Assembly (NCBI RefSeq): GCF_010731635.1
Contig: NZ_AP022583.1
Location: forward strand, 620,001 to 684,000
Length of the DNA stretch: 64,000 nt
Origin: Mycobacterium noviomagense
Lineage (GTDB): Bacteria; Actinomycetota; Actinomycetes; Mycobacteriales; Mycobacteriaceae
Reading direction: 5' to 3'
Program-made: the position numbers and the translations under genes
Shown here: positions 46,269 to 55,433 of the stretch, in pieces
How positions within the stretch are numbered: position 1 is the first letter of the stretch
Layout: the number at the start of each line of letters is the position of its first letter
The notes under the pieces: model-generated
What the model saw: the letters and a program-made list of their open reading frames with translations, nothing else
The model's database searches: none
What the model was told of the DNA's origin: nothing

Positions 46269-48022
46269 GGCCGGCTCACCTCGTCGGAGCCGGTGACGCG
46301 GCTTTCGTACACGTGCACCGGCACGGTGTCGTCCCAGGGTTGCCGGGTGACCATGTCGGCCACCTTGACGTAGCCGCGCTCGAACTCGCCCGTAGCTGCG
46401 TCGACTAACCGGTATTGCTGGATCTGGCGGTGAATGGGTTGCGCGTCGAGCAGCACGACGCGCACCTCGCCGGGCTCGAAGTGGCAGCGCTCCTGCATCG
46501 CGGCGATCAGTTGTTCGTTGTGCATGTGGCCGTCGCCGAAATTCCAGCCGATGGCGGTGGAACAAATCCGTTCGCCGTCGGTGATGACGTAGTCGTCCTC
46601 GTTCTGCCCGGCCATGGCTCGATGCGCCAACGTGAACAGCGCCCGGCCGTGGGTGTTGAACGAGCGGAAGGCGTAGCCCATGTAGATGGGGATCTGCGCC
46701 GCCTCCTTGCTGCCGTAGAAACGCTCGAGCTGCGCGGCCGGCATGCTGGCGATCGTCACCAGCCCACGGGTGATCTTCTCCTCCGCAGAGGGTTTGACGC
46801 ACCACAGCGTGGTATCCCAGTTGCCGGCGTAGTAGCGCATGCCCGGCAGAAACGAAACCTTGCGCGGGAACAGGTTGCCGACGATCACGACGCCGGCGAG
46901 CACCACGAACAAGACCGCCACCACCACAGGATGTTCCAGCTCTGCAAGCCCCAGGTGCGCGTAGGCGACGAAGAGGGCTCCGACCCCGTAGATCATGAAG
47001 ACGTTCCACTCCAGCGGCACCCCCATCGGGATCGCGGTCAGGATCGCCAGGTGGAAACAGACCATGACGGCGGCGGCGATCGCGGTCGGCCAGCCGCCGT
47101 GGCAGAAGAACAACACAAGCGGCACGCACATCTCCACGGTCGTGCCGCCGTGGGCGACGATCCGCGACAGGCGTCCGGGTCGCAGGTCGTCGGGGAACCG
47201 TTCGAAGAAGGCCCGCTTCATCGACTTCGCCCGAATCAGTGGGTTGTTCGACATCATTGTGGAGATCACGAACGGGAAGTGGTGGTTGAGCTTCGACGTG
47301 GCCGCGCCCATCCAGATCACCAAGAACACCAGTTTCGAGGCGACGATCATGTCCACACCGGGGAGCAAGAACGTCACCGTCATCGACGCGTAGACCTCGC
47401 CGCGGGCGGCCAGAAAGATCACCTTGTCCCGCAGCCCGAGCACGGCGAGCAGGCCGAGGATCACCCAGATCTGCCACAGCGGAAGCAGGCCGACGTCGGT
47501 GCCCAGCGCCGGAACTGGGCCGGTGCCGTCGGAGAACAACGCCCACAACAGCATTACGAGCAAGCCGGCATACAACGCGACGTCTATCGGAGTGCGAGCG
47601 GTGCCCTTCGTCAGCGGGATTCGGTTGGGCCAGGGCGGTAATCGGATCGTGTTCGGGCGCAGCCAGTACAGGATCGAGCCCATCGGCGGGAAGAACCTGT
47701 TGTTCAGCGGCCCGAAGCCGCAGCCCAGGCCGACGACCTCGAAGAGCATCGTGTAGAGCACGACCTTCTCGAACACGATCGGCTCCGACCACCACGAACC
47801 CACGGCGGTGAACCCATTGATGCCCGTGGTGGTCAGCGCGAACAACCAGCCGCCCAGGATGTAGAGACCGATTTTGACGACGTAGAACAGGTGCAACGCG
47901 ACCGGTGTCCCGAAGCCCACCTCGGCCCAATGCCGGGCCATCGGCTGGATCTTCTCGCTTCGCGTGCCTTTGCTCCATTCCGCCATGTCGATCTGCGGCA
48001 GCTCAGGTTTGAAGAATCCCAT
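46265..48022 (-). CDS. DUF3556 transmembrane protein
   Basis: A 585-residue membrane protein with roughly nine to ten hydrophobic segments in the first 370 residues ([20 protein letters not shown] onward). A soluble C-terminal part includes [20 protein letters not shown] and [18 protein letters not shown]. It matches the actinobacterial DUF3556 family, function unknown. ATG 48022 has a KstR-type palindrome only 11 bp upstream, so regulation with sterol or lipid catabolism is suggested. Confidence 0.85.
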   Translation of the reverse strand: MGFFKPELPQIDMAEWSKGTRSEKIQPMARHWAEVGFGTPVALHLFYVVKIGLYILGGWLFALTTTGINGFTAVGSWWSEPIVFEKVVLYTMLFEVVGLGCGFGPLNNRFFPPMGSILYWLRPNTIRLPPWPNRIPLTKGTARTPIDVALYAGLLVMLLWALFSDGTGPVPALGTDVGLLPLWQIWVILGLLAVLGLRDKVIFLAARGEVYASMTVTFLLPGVDMIVASKLVFLVIWMGAATSKLNHHFPFVISTMMSNNPLIRAKSMKRAFFERFPDDLRPGRLSRIVAHGGTTVEMCVPLVLFFCHGGWPTAIAAAVMVCFHLAILTAIPMGVPLEWNVFMIYGVGALFVAYAHLGLAELEHPVVVAVLFVVLAGVVIVGNLFPRKVSFLPGMRYYAGNWDTTLWCVKPSAEEKITRGLVTIASMPAAQLERFYGSKEAAQIPIYMGYAFRSFNTHGRALFTLAHRAMAGQNEDDYVITDGERICSTAIGWNFGDGHMHNEQLIAAMQERCHFEPGEVRVVLLDAQPIHRQIQQYRLVDAATGEFERGYVKVADMVTRQPWDDTVPVHVYESRVTGSDEVSRP

Positions 48023-48033
48023 GCCGGACAGAT

Positions 48034-48047
48034 TAGAACGTGTTCTA
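48034..48047. promoter_or_regulatory. KstR-like operator
   Basis: TAGAACGTGTTCTA is a 14-bp palindrome (apart from the central GT) and fits the KstR consensus TnnAACnnGTTnnA at every fixed position. It sits 11 bp upstream of the DUF3556 start codon, where a bound repressor would block transcription. Confidence 0.7.
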
Positions 48048-48095
48048 GATGTGTGGGCGCGGGTTCGCGGCGCGAGGTCTCACCAAATGTCTTTG

Positions 48096-48116
48096 ACTAC
48101 TACCTAACGTAGTAGT
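48096..48116. promoter_or_regulatory. Palindrome with 8-bp arms upstream of a membrane protein gene
   Basis: Exact arms ACTACTAC (48096-48103) and GTAGTAGT (48109-48116) around CTAAC, 40 bp before the start of the following membrane protein gene. It resembles a TetR or MarR operator, but no regulator gene is adjacent. Confidence 0.6.
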
Positions 48117-48155
48117 AAGAACGGTGCTACAGGTCGACCACGCGTAGGGGGGGCG

Positions 48156-48626
48156 GTGATCCTGATGACCGATCAGATCCAGCAACCACGGGACAACGCG
48201 GATCGGTTTCTGCGCTGGGCCGCAGTCGCCTTCGCCATCGGGTTTGCGGTACACGGCCTGGATCATCTGCGACGCGGCATGTCGGCATCGCCGCCGTTCA
48301 TCATGGCCGGCGGCACGGTGCAGGGTCTGTTCGTCGTCGCCGCGATTGGCATGGTGCTCACGCGTCGCAGGCAGGCGCCGCTGGCGGGGATTCTCGTCGG
48401 CTTCGGCAGTGCGCTGGTCTTCACGTATGCACACCTGCTGCCCACGGTGTTGCCCGGCTACCAGGACAGCTTCATCTCTCCGCCGCACATCAACGTGACG
48501 TGGTTCTCGTGGGTCAGCGCAGTCGCGGAGATCGGCAGCGGCATCGTGTTCGGGATTGCCGGCATCCAGGCCATCCGGCGATCCGCTGAGGCGGATATGT
48601 TGTTGGCCGACAACGCCGCTAGGTGA
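48156..48626 (+). CDS. Four-helix integral membrane protein
   Basis: A 156-residue product (153 if ATG 48165 is used). Four hydrophobic segments: WAAVAFAIGFAVHGL, GTVQGLFVVAAIGMVL, ILVGFGSALVFTYAHLLP and VSAVAEIGSGIVFGIAGI. A GGGGGGG run precedes GTG 48156. No family recognised. It is followed at 12 bp by the DCC-type gene, perhaps in one transcript. Confidence 0.72.
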   Translation: MILMTDQIQQPRDNADRFLRWAAVAFAIGFAVHGLDHLRRGMSASPPFIMAGGTVQGLFVVAAIGMVLTRRRQAPLAGILVGFGSALVFTYAHLLPTVLPGYQDSFISPPHINVTWFSWVSAVAEIGSGIVFGIAGIQAIRRSAEADMLLADNAAR

Positions 48627-48637
48627 AGGATGGGCGT

Positions 48638-49015
48638 ATGGCAGGAATTCTCTTCTTCGACGGCGTATGCGGAATGTGCACGCGCTCGGCGTATTTCGTG
48701 CTGAAGCTCAACCGGACCGGTGACGTGCGGATCGAGCCGCTGCAAAGCGCGGGAGTCGCGGACCGGCTCGGCATCGCACCGTCGCAGCTGCTCGATTCCA
48801 CCCGGTGGCTGGACGAGTCGGGCGCCGTCTACTCCGGTGCGGAGGCCTTTAATGCGGCGGTGTCGGCCGCGCTCGGCACCAAGTTGCCGTTGGCCCTGTA
48901 CCGGATTCCCGGCGTGCGGTTCGTCCAGGATGCGATCTATAGGTGGGTGGCGGCACATCGCTACCGCTTCCCCGGCACGACGCCGTACTGCGAGTCACAT
49001 CCTTCTGCTTGCTGA
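48638..49015 (+). CDS. DCC-family thiol-disulfide oxidoreductase (DUF393)
   Basis: A 125-residue thioredoxin-like protein with the name-giving motif FFDGVCGMCTRSAYF near the start and a helix GAEAFNAAVSAALGT. ATG 48638 is well spaced from GAAGGA; a GTG five codons earlier is possible. Role unknown. Confidence 0.87.
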   Translation: MAGILFFDGVCGMCTRSAYFVLKLNRTGDVRIEPLQSAGVADRLGIAPSQLLDSTRWLDESGAVYSGAEAFNAAVSAALGTKLPLALYRIPGVRFVQDAIYRWVAAHRYRFPGTTPYCESHPSAC

Positions 49016-49088
49016 CTGACCGCCGGCCGGGCGTCGTCGCATACAGTCGACCCCGCAGTGGGTACTCCCCCAGCGTCTGGGAGCGGCG

Positions 49089-50510
49089 ATGAAATTAGTG
49101 CAGGAAACACCGTTTCGGTTTCGCATCGACCCGTCCGGCGCAATGCGCGTGCCGGGAGTGATCTTCGCGTCGTCGTCGCTGCTGCCCGACACCAACCGCG
49201 AACCCCTGCTGCGGCAGGTGGCGAACGTCGCGACCTTGCCGGGCATTGTCGAGGCGTCGTACGCGATGCCCGACATCCATCTGGGCTACGGCTTCCCGAT
49301 CGGCGGCGTGGCCGCGACCGACATCCGCGACGGCGGCGTGATCTCGCCCGGCGGTGTGGGATTCGACATCTCCTGCGGTGTGCGGCTGCTGTCAGCCGAT
49401 CTCGAACGGACTGAGTTCGCCAAAGTTGCCCGGGTGGTGATGGATCTGTTGAGCAAACGCATTCCCCGTGGTGCGGGACCGGGAGCGGTGCGCTCGCCGG
49501 TCAGCGACAACGAGTTGAATCACGTGCTGCGCGGCGGTTCTCGGTACGTGGTCGAGCACGGTGACGGGTCAGAGCTCGACTTAGAGCGCTGCGAGGACGG
49601 CGGCGCGTTCGACGAGGCTGACCCGTCCGCGATCAGCCAGCGAGCGCGGGAGCGGGGTCGCCACCAGCTCGGCAGCCTTGGCTCCGGCAATCATTTCCTG
49701 GAGGTCCAGCATGTGGTCGAAGTGTCCGACGAGCCCGTTGCCAAGGCTTTCGGGCTGCGCGCCGGCCAAGTATGCGTGATGATCCACTGCGGATCGCGTG
49801 GACTCGGACATCAGATCTGCACCGACGAAGTGCACGCGATGGACCGTGCCATGGAGCGCCATAAAGTGCAGGTCCCTGATCGGCAATTAGCTTGCGTGCC
49901 AATGGATTCAGCCGAAGGTCGCCGCTACCTGGCGGCGATGTATGCAGCGGCGAACTACGCGCGCGCCAACCGGCAGATCCTCGGCAGGGCCGCATCGGAG
50001 GTGTTTCGGTCGGCCACCGGCAACGGATTGGAATTGGTTTACGACATTTCGCATAACCTCGCCCGGATCGAACGGCACGATGTCGGAGGACAGCTGCTCG
50101 ACCTTTGTGTGCACCGCAAGGGCGCGACCCGGGCGCTGCCGCCCGGGCACGCAAAACTGCCAACGGATTTGGCTGATGTCGGCCAACCCGTGTTGATACC
50201 GGGGTCGATGGGGACCGCGTCATATGTATTGGCTGGGGTGACTGGTGGCGGTGCGTTTCATTCGACCTGTCACGGCGCCGGTAGGCGGCTGAGCCGCCAT
50301 CAAGCGGCCCGCTCGGTATCGCCGAACGAATTGCGCGAGCAACTGGAACGACGACAGAAGATCCTCGTCCGTGGCGCGTCGAAACGCGGACTGGTCGAAG
50401 AGGCGCCCGCGGCCTACAAGGACGTTTCGGAGGTTGTCGCGGTCGCCGAACAGGCGGGCCTATGTCGCACTGTGGCCCGACTGGAACCGCTGGGCGTGGT
50501 GAAGGGTTGA
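49089..50510 (+). CDS. rtcB: RNA-splicing ligase RtcB
   Basis: A 473-residue GTP- and Mn-dependent ligase joining 2',3'-cyclic phosphate (3'-phosphate) and 5'-OH RNA ends. Motifs: [37 protein letters not shown] (metal Cys/Asp), [25 protein letters not shown] and the guanylylated His in [17 protein letters not shown]. Archease follows with a TGATG overlap. Its presence fits RNA repair or tRNA maintenance. Confidence 0.95.
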   Translation: MKLVQETPFRFRIDPSGAMRVPGVIFASSSLLPDTNREPLLRQVANVATLPGIVEASYAMPDIHLGYGFPIGGVAATDIRDGGVISPGGVGFDISCGVRLLSADLERTEFAKVARVVMDLLSKRIPRGAGPGAVRSPVSDNELNHVLRGGSRYVVEHGDGSELDLERCEDGGAFDEADPSAISQRARERGRHQLGSLGSGNHFLEVQHVVEVSDEPVAKAFGLRAGQVCVMIHCGSRGLGHQICTDEVHAMDRAMERHKVQVPDRQLACVPMDSAEGRRYLAAMYAAANYARANRQILGRAASEVFRSATGNGLELVYDISHNLARIERHDVGGQLLDLCVHRKGATRALPPGHAKLPTDLADVGQPVLIPGSMGTASYVLAGVTGGGAFHSTCHGAGRRLSRHQAARSVSPNELREQLERRQKILVRGASKRGLVEEAPAAYKDVSEVVAVAEQAGLCRTVARLEPLGVVKG

Positions 50511-50929
50511 TGGCCCCTGATCGCGGCCACTGCACCCTGCCCCATCCCGCTGATATCACCATCGAAGCCTGGGCTCCGACCCGCGAGGCGTGCCTGGCTG
50601 AAGCGGTGATGGGACTCACGGAGAGTTTCGTCGACGTCTCGGATGCGGCGCCGCTGCGGACCATCACTTCTGAGTTGGTCGCGACGAATGACAGCGATCG
50701 TCTGGTGGCGGCACTCGACGAGCTGATCTTTCTGCTCGACACCCAAGGCGTTGTCCCGTTAGGCGCGGACGTCGACATCGACTCGAAGTCAGTGCGATTG
50801 ACCATGCCGGTGGCCTCGCTCAGCGACGTCACGCTGATCGGTGCGGCGCCGAAGGCCGTCGCGCTGTCGGGGCTCGAGTTCAGCCATACCGGCGACCACT
50901 GGCGTTGCCGCGCCACGATCGACGTCTAG
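50510..50929 (+). CDS. Archease
   Basis: A 139-residue archease, the activator of RtcB guanylylation and turnover. N-terminal HPADITIEAWAPTREACLAE replaces the usual HTAD, with the metal-binding Asp kept, and LVAALDELIFLLDTQG is the central helix. ATG 50510 overlaps the rtcB stop, so the pair is translationally coupled. Confidence 0.88.
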   Translation: MAPDRGHCTLPHPADITIEAWAPTREACLAEAVMGLTESFVDVSDAAPLRTITSELVATNDSDRLVAALDELIFLLDTQGVVPLGADVDIDSKSVRLTMPVASLSDVTLIGAAPKAVALSGLEFSHTGDHWRCRATIDV

Positions 50930-50963
50930 CGCCAAGCCGCAGTACCCCTCACCCGCGTGGGCG

Positions 50964-50982
50964 TAAGGTGACCCTAACTGCA
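50964..50982. promoter_or_regulatory. IdeR/DtxR iron-box-like site upstream of feoAB
   Basis: TAAGGTGACCCTAACTGCA matches 12 of 19 positions of the IdeR consensus TTAGGTTAGGCTAACCTAA, including the AGGT...CTAAC core. It is 21 bp before the feoA ATG. Iron-dependent repression of the operon is inferred. Confidence 0.55.
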
Positions 50983-51002
50983 CTCAAACGTTAAGGCACG
51001 TC

Positions 51003-51272
51003 ATGCATGGTCAAGGCCAGGATCCGCGTCGATCCGATCTTGCCCAGCTGGCACCAGGTCAGCGGGCGACAGTGGTGGGTTTGGCGCCGCAGGCCGACCC
51101 CGCGGTCGGACGTCGACTGCACCAATTGGGCTTCCGGCCAACCGCCCGCGTCGACGTGATCCGCCGCGCACCGCTAGGTGATCCCACGATCTACCGAGTC
51201 CACGACACCGAACTGTGTATCCGTCGCCGCGAGGCGCAACTGATCGAGGTCCTCCCGGAGACCCAGCCATGA
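51003..51272 (+). CDS. feoA: FeoA, SH3-like partner of the ferrous iron transporter
   Basis: An 89-residue protein with the FeoA core ATVVGLAPQADPAVGRRLHQ, LGFRPTARVDVIRRAPLGDP and LCIRRREAQLIEV. It binds the cytoplasmic part of FeoB and modulates transport. ATG 51003; its stop overlaps the feoB start (ATGA). Confidence 0.9.
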   Translation: MHGQGQDPRRSDLAQLAPGQRATVVGLAPQADPAVGRRLHQLGFRPTARVDVIRRAPLGDPTIYRVHDTELCIRRREAQLIEVLPETQP

Positions 51273-53182
51273 CGTCGTGTCATGCCGAGGGCAGCGGGGC
51301 GGTTGCCGTCGCAGATCTTCGTCGGGTCGCCCTGGTGGGCAGTCCGAATGCCGGCAAGACCAGCGTCTTCAACCATCTGACCGGGCTGCGCGCGAAGATC
51401 GGCAACTACCCGGGCGTCACCGTCGGACGCAGTGTGGGTACCGCGAAAGTGGATGGCGTCGAGATCGTTGTCGAGGACCTGCCCGGCACCTACAGCCTCG
51501 ACCCCATCAGCCCGGACGAGCAGGTGGTCACAGACCTGCTCACCGGGGATCTCGATGGCATCGGCCGACCCGATGCGGTGCTGCTGGTGGCCGACGCCAC
51601 CACGCTGCGTCGTTCGATAACTCTGGTGGCGGAGGTCCTGCGCCTCGATTTGCCGTGCGTGCTGGTACTCACGATGACTGACGAATTGACGTCGCGTGGC
51701 GGCCGGATCGATACCGATGCCCTATCGACGGCCCTGGGTATCCCGGTGACCGCGGTCGTCGCGCACCGCGGCACGGGCATTGCGGCTTTGCGCGCCCAGC
51801 TGGGGTCGTTCACGCAGTGGAAACGGCCACCGCTTTTGCCTCCGTCCGACCACAACACCGCCGACGCCTGGGGCAAGTCGGTGCTTGATGCGGCAGGTTA
51901 TGTCGCGCCGCAACCGGATCACCGCACCAACCGGATCGACCGGTTGATCCTGCACCCGTTGCGGGGCACGGTCGTCTTCTTCGCGGTGATGTTCGCCTTC
52001 TTCCAGATCGTCTTCACCGTCGGTGCCCCACTGCGCGATTGGATCGGTGACGGACTGAACTGGCTGGGCGCCCAGATCGCCGATCACTTGGGCAACTCAA
52101 TCGTGGGTAGCCTGCTGGGCCACGGAATCATCGGCGGTGTCGGTACCGTCCTGCAGTTCATCCCGCAGATTGCGTTGCTGTTCTTGCTGATTGCGCTGCT
52201 CGAGAACATCGGCTACATGGCACGGGCAGCGTTCGTGATGGACCGGGTGATGGCCATCACCGGTCTGGAAGGCCGCGCCTTCGTTGCGATGCTGTCGTCG
52301 TTCGCCTGCGCCATTCCCGGCATCATGGCTACCCGGACGTTGCCGTCATCGCGCGACCGGATCGCCACCATTTTGAGTGCACCGCTGATGACCTGTTCGG
52401 CGCGTCTGCCGGTGTACACCTTGCTGGTCGGTCTGCTGGTCGCCCCCCAAACGCGTTGGTGGGGGTTCAGTGCGCAGGGCATCACGATGTTCTTGCTGTA
52501 TCTCGGTGGGGGCACCTCGGCCCTGATCGCGGCGTGGTTGTTCAAGTCGACGATCCTGCGCAGCGACCTGCTGCCGTTCACCATGGAACTCCCGCCGTAT
52601 CGGTTCCCGTCGCCGCAAGCCGTCCTGGTCGCGGTGTGGAGCGCGTCGAAGATGTTCTTGCGCAAGGCCGGAACGATCATCTTGGCCGTTTCACTGGTGC
52701 TGTGGGCGCTGCTCAACCTGCCGACCCGCGATGCCGAGACCGCTCACATGTCGCCCACCGACGCGACCGCATACGTGATGAGCCACAGCTATGCCGCCGA
52801 CGTCGGCAAAGCAATCGAGCCCGTGTTCAAACCGCTCGGCTTCGACTGGCATATCGATATCGCGCTGGTCGGTGCCCTGTCGGCGCGTGAGGTGTTCGTG
52901 TCTACGCTGGGCCAGGTTTCGGCCGCGACAAACCCCGCCGATCCGGGTGAAGCGCTGGCGACAATGACCGACGACCACGGCCACAAGGTCTTCACGGGGC
53001 CGACCGTGATCGCATTGCTGGTGTATTTCATGTTCGCGTTGCAGTGCATGTCGACAGTCGTCGTGATGCGCCGAGAGACCAACTCGTGGCGATGGCCGGG
53101 CCTGGCCTTCGGTTACATGTTCGTGCTCGCGTGGGTGATGGCGTTCGCTGCCAGGTCGATCGCGGTAGGAGTCGGGGCATGA
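51269..53182 (+). CDS. feoB: Ferrous iron transporter FeoB
   Basis: A 637-residue inner-membrane Fe2+ transporter with an N-terminal G domain: LVGSPNAGKTSVFNHLTG (G1), KIGNYPGVTVG (G2), EDLPGTYSLDP (G3). The G4 reads TMTD where NxxD is usual, which may change nucleotide affinity. Two Gate motifs follow with the metal-linked cysteines (FACAIPGIMATRT and the later LQCMSTVVVMRRET). About ten membrane helices. It is the middle gene of feoA-feoB-nfu. Confidence 0.94.
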   Translation: MTSCHAEGSGAVAVADLRRVALVGSPNAGKTSVFNHLTGLRAKIGNYPGVTVGRSVGTAKVDGVEIVVEDLPGTYSLDPISPDEQVVTDLLTGDLDGIGRPDAVLLVADATTLRRSITLVAEVLRLDLPCVLVLTMTDELTSRGGRIDTDALSTALGIPVTAVVAHRGTGIAALRAQLGSFTQWKRPPLLPPSDHNTADAWGKSVLDAAGYVAPQPDHRTNRIDRLILHPLRGTVVFFAVMFAFFQIVFTVGAPLRDWIGDGLNWLGAQIADHLGNSIVGSLLGHGIIGGVGTVLQFIPQIALLFLLIALLENIGYMARAAFVMDRVMAITGLEGRAFVAMLSSFACAIPGIMATRTLPSSRDRIATILSAPLMTCSARLPVYTLLVGLLVAPQTRWWGFSAQGITMFLLYLGGGTSALIAAWLFKSTILRSDLLPFTMELPPYRFPSPQAVLVAVWSASKMFLRKAGTIILAVSLVLWALLNLPTRDAETAHMSPTDATAYVMSHSYAADVGKAIEPVFKPLGFDWHIDIALVGALSAREVFVSTLGQVSAATNPADPGEALATMTDDHGHKVFTGPTVIALLVYFMFALQCMSTVVVMRRETNSWRWPGLAFGYMFVLAWVMAFAARSIAVGVGA

Positions 53183-53754
53183 TTCCGATCCATGCCATCG
53201 CCACCTCGAATCCTCAGCAATTGCGCTGGGTCGTGCCGCCGGGCAGCAACCTCCCATCTGAAGGCGCCGTCCGGCACGTCCCGGGGCGGCTCGGCGCCTT
53301 GTTAGACCGCGGAGTCATCGATGCGTTGACGGTGCGCGGAACCGATGTGTTGATCACGCTGCGGCCCGGCGCCAGTTGGCGCGAGCTCGGCGACGACGTG
53401 CGTGACGCGCTCAGCGAGGCACTGCGTGACCCCGCGGGTTGGCAGGTCGACGCGTCATCCGCCGATACAAGCGCTGAGCTGGCCGAGGTGGCCACCTCGC
53501 TGCTCGCTGGACCGATCGGCGCGCTCGCTGAATCACACGGCGGATCAATCGAATTGGTGTCAGTGACCGGTAGCCACGTCGTCGTCCGGATGTCGGGCGC
53601 CTGCGCCGGATGTCCGGCGTCGGGCTCGACGATCTACGAAAAGCTGCAGTCCGAGTTGCGCCGACGAGTGGGCGACCAGGTCGATGTTTCCTACGAAAAC
53701 GAGTTCCCGCCATTGTCGCTTGGCAAGAAGCTGCTGTCTCTCCTAGTCCGCTGA
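53179..53754 (+). CDS. NifU/Nfu-type iron-sulfur scaffold protein
   Basis: A 191-residue protein with an Nfu N-terminal-like region (ATSNPQQLRWVVPPGSNLP ... GRLGALLDRGVIDALTVRG) and a C-terminal NifU domain with the cluster motif MSGACAGCPASGSTIYEKLQ. ATG 53179 overlaps the feoB stop. In place of FeoC, this operon ends with a cluster scaffold, so imported iron may be passed to Fe-S assembly (inference). Confidence 0.88.
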   Translation: MIPIHAIATSNPQQLRWVVPPGSNLPSEGAVRHVPGRLGALLDRGVIDALTVRGTDVLITLRPGASWRELGDDVRDALSEALRDPAGWQVDASSADTSAELAEVATSLLAGPIGALAESHGGSIELVSVTGSHVVVRMSGACAGCPASGSTIYEKLQSELRRRVGDQVDVSYENEFPPLSLGKKLLSLLVR

Positions 53755-53756
53755 GG

Positions 53757-54266
53757 CTACTGCGCCTGCTTGACCGGCGGGCGGTAGAAGATCAGCAGCT
53801 GGCCGATGGCCCCGGCCAGGCCCAGCAGGGCCGACAACAGCAGGCCTTTCCAGCCGTCGAGCCAGTTGTGCCCGAAGATCAGCCAGTCCAAGCTGAGCCG
53901 CCCGGGACCCAGCGTGGCCACCGCGACGGCGCTGACCGCGAGGACAAGGTTGTACTCCCAGCCCTCCTTGACGATGAAGAATCCGTTGGGCCGGTGCACA
54001 GTCCAAGCCGCGACTAACATCAGCGAGACGAAGCCCGCCGCCGGGATGGGGGTCAGCAGCCCTGCCGCCAGGCCAAGTCCGGCCGATACCTCAGTAGTGG
54101 CGGCGACGGCTGCATGAAAGGTGCCGGGCTTCATGCCGATGCTCTCGAACCAACGCGCGGTTCCCGGGATTCGGCCGCCGCCGAAGAACTTGTTGAAGCC
54201 GTGGGCGGCAAGGGTCAAGCCGAGCACCAACCGCAGAATCAATAAGCCGACATCGTAGGCAGTCAT
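53757..54266 (-). CDS. DoxX family membrane protein
   Basis: A 169-residue membrane protein with four helices: VGLLILRLVLGLTLAAHGFN, then GIPGTARWFESIG-type loop, EVSAGLGLAAGLLTPIPAAG, and the late segment GLLLSALLGLAGAIGQLLIF. DoxX proteins in mycobacteria associate with membrane redox complexes. It lies 44 bp downstream of an HxlR regulator on the same strand. Confidence 0.88.
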   Translation of the reverse strand: MTAYDVGLLILRLVLGLTLAAHGFNKFFGGGRIPGTARWFESIGMKPGTFHAAVAATTEVSAGLGLAAGLLTPIPAAGFVSLMLVAAWTVHRPNGFFIVKEGWEYNLVLAVSAVAVATLGPGRLSLDWLIFGHNWLDGWKGLLLSALLGLAGAIGQLLIFYRPPVKQAQ

Positions 54267-54310
54267 AGTGTCAAGCTAGATCATCGGACGCCTGCGGTGT
54301 GCTGTACCCC

Positions 54311-54691
54311 TTAGGCAGCGCCGACAGCCATATGGCGTTTGCCCCACGCGCACATCGCCTCGGTCACCGGCCGCAACGACTGCCCGTACTCCGTCAACGA
54401 ATACACGACACGTGGCGGGACTTCAGCAAAGACCTCGCGGTGGACGATGCCGTCGGATTCCAGCTCACGCAGTTGTCGCGACAAAACTCGGTCGCTGATA
54501 CCGCGGGTCTTGCTCCGCAATTCGGCGAACCGCTGGGCGCCGTCGGTCATCAAGTGAAAGATCAGCACGGCTTTCCACTTGCCGCCGATCACCGCGAGCG
54601 TGGCCTCGACCGGGCACTCGAAGTTGTTGTCCACGCTAACCTCCGGGTCAGTAACCCACTTCGAAGTGCGCTCTTGTTCGTTGCGCGCCAT
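54311..54691 (-). CDS. HxlR family regulator
   Basis: A 126-residue winged-helix regulator: FECPVEATLAVIGGKWKAVL with the single HxlR cysteine, IFHLMTDGAQRFAELRSKTR, GISDRVLSRQLRELESDGIV and YSLTEYGQSLRPV. The Cys can act as an aldehyde or redox sensor in this family. ATG 54691. Divergent from the reductase gene at 54766 and upstream of doxX; both are probable targets. Confidence 0.9.
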   Translation of the reverse strand: MARNEQERTSKWVTDPEVSVDNNFECPVEATLAVIGGKWKAVLIFHLMTDGAQRFAELRSKTRGISDRVLSRQLRELESDGIVHREVFAEVPPRVVYSLTEYGQSLRPVTEAMCAWGKRHMAVGAA

Positions 54692-54765
54692 CAACGTAGC
54701 GTTCCCGAGCGGCGGGGATGTGCGGACTGGGGTAACTCTGCTCCCTGAGCGCTTAGGAGCCCGAC

Positions 54766-55380
54766 ATAAAGATCGCGATTATCGGAGCAGGCAATGTCGG
54801 CAGCACGCTGGGCGGTGCGTGGGGTAACCGCGGCCATCACGTCACGTTCGGTGTTCGGCACCCGGATGACCCGAAGTATGCGTCGCTTGGTGCAGTCGCG
54901 ACCAACGAATCGGCGGTCGCGTCCGCCGAAGTCGTCGCCTTGTGCACGCCGTGGCAGAGCACGCAGGCTGCCGTGCAGACCTGCGGGGACCTGACTGGCA
55001 AGGTCCTCATCGACTGCACGAACCCGCTGACACCGGACGTCGCCGGCTTGGAGGTTGGGCATACCACATCCGGAGCAGAGCAGGTCGCGGCCTGGGCGAA
55101 CGGCGCGCGGGTCTGTAAAGCGATGAACCAGATCGGCGCCCCGATGATGGATGCGCCCCAACTGCCGGGCAAACCCGTGATGTTCATCTGCGGTGACGAT
55201 GACGACGCGAAGTCGGTGACCGCCGGGTTGGTCGACGAGCTTGGCTTCGAGACGGTCGACATCGGCGAGCTGGCGCTGGCCCGGCTGCTCGAACCGTACG
55301 CATTGCTGTGGATTCACCTGGCACTGCGCCGCGGATTCGGCCCGACCTTCGGGTTCGGCCTGTTGCGCGGCCAGCCATAA
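54766..55380 (+). CDS. NADP/F420-dependent reductase-like protein with an ATA start
   Basis: A Rossmann protein of about 204 residues related to NADPH:F420 oxidoreductase. From the first codon it reads (I/M)KIAIIGAGNVGSTLGGAWG, then HVTFGVRHPDDPKY, VVALCTPWQSTQ, LIDCTNPLTPD and KAMNQIGAPMMDAP. The codon at the expected start is ATA, with AGGAG seven bases upstream and a stop codon (TAG, 54754-54756) just before. No ATG, GTG or TTG lies in frame before the internal TTG at 54940, which would delete the cofactor-binding fold. Either ATA is used or the gene is impaired. Confidence 0.8.
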   Translation: MKIAIIGAGNVGSTLGGAWGNRGHHVTFGVRHPDDPKYASLGAVATNESAVASAEVVALCTPWQSTQAAVQTCGDLTGKVLIDCTNPLTPDVAGLEVGHTTSGAEQVAAWANGARVCKAMNQIGAPMMDAPQLPGKPVMFICGDDDDAKSVTAGLVDELGFETVDIGELALARLLEPYALLWIHLALRRGFGPTFGFGLLRGQP

Positions 55381-55433
55381 GCCGGCTGCCAGTAGACGCG
55401 TTCGGGCGTTTGCCCGGGAGGTAACCTCGGGGC

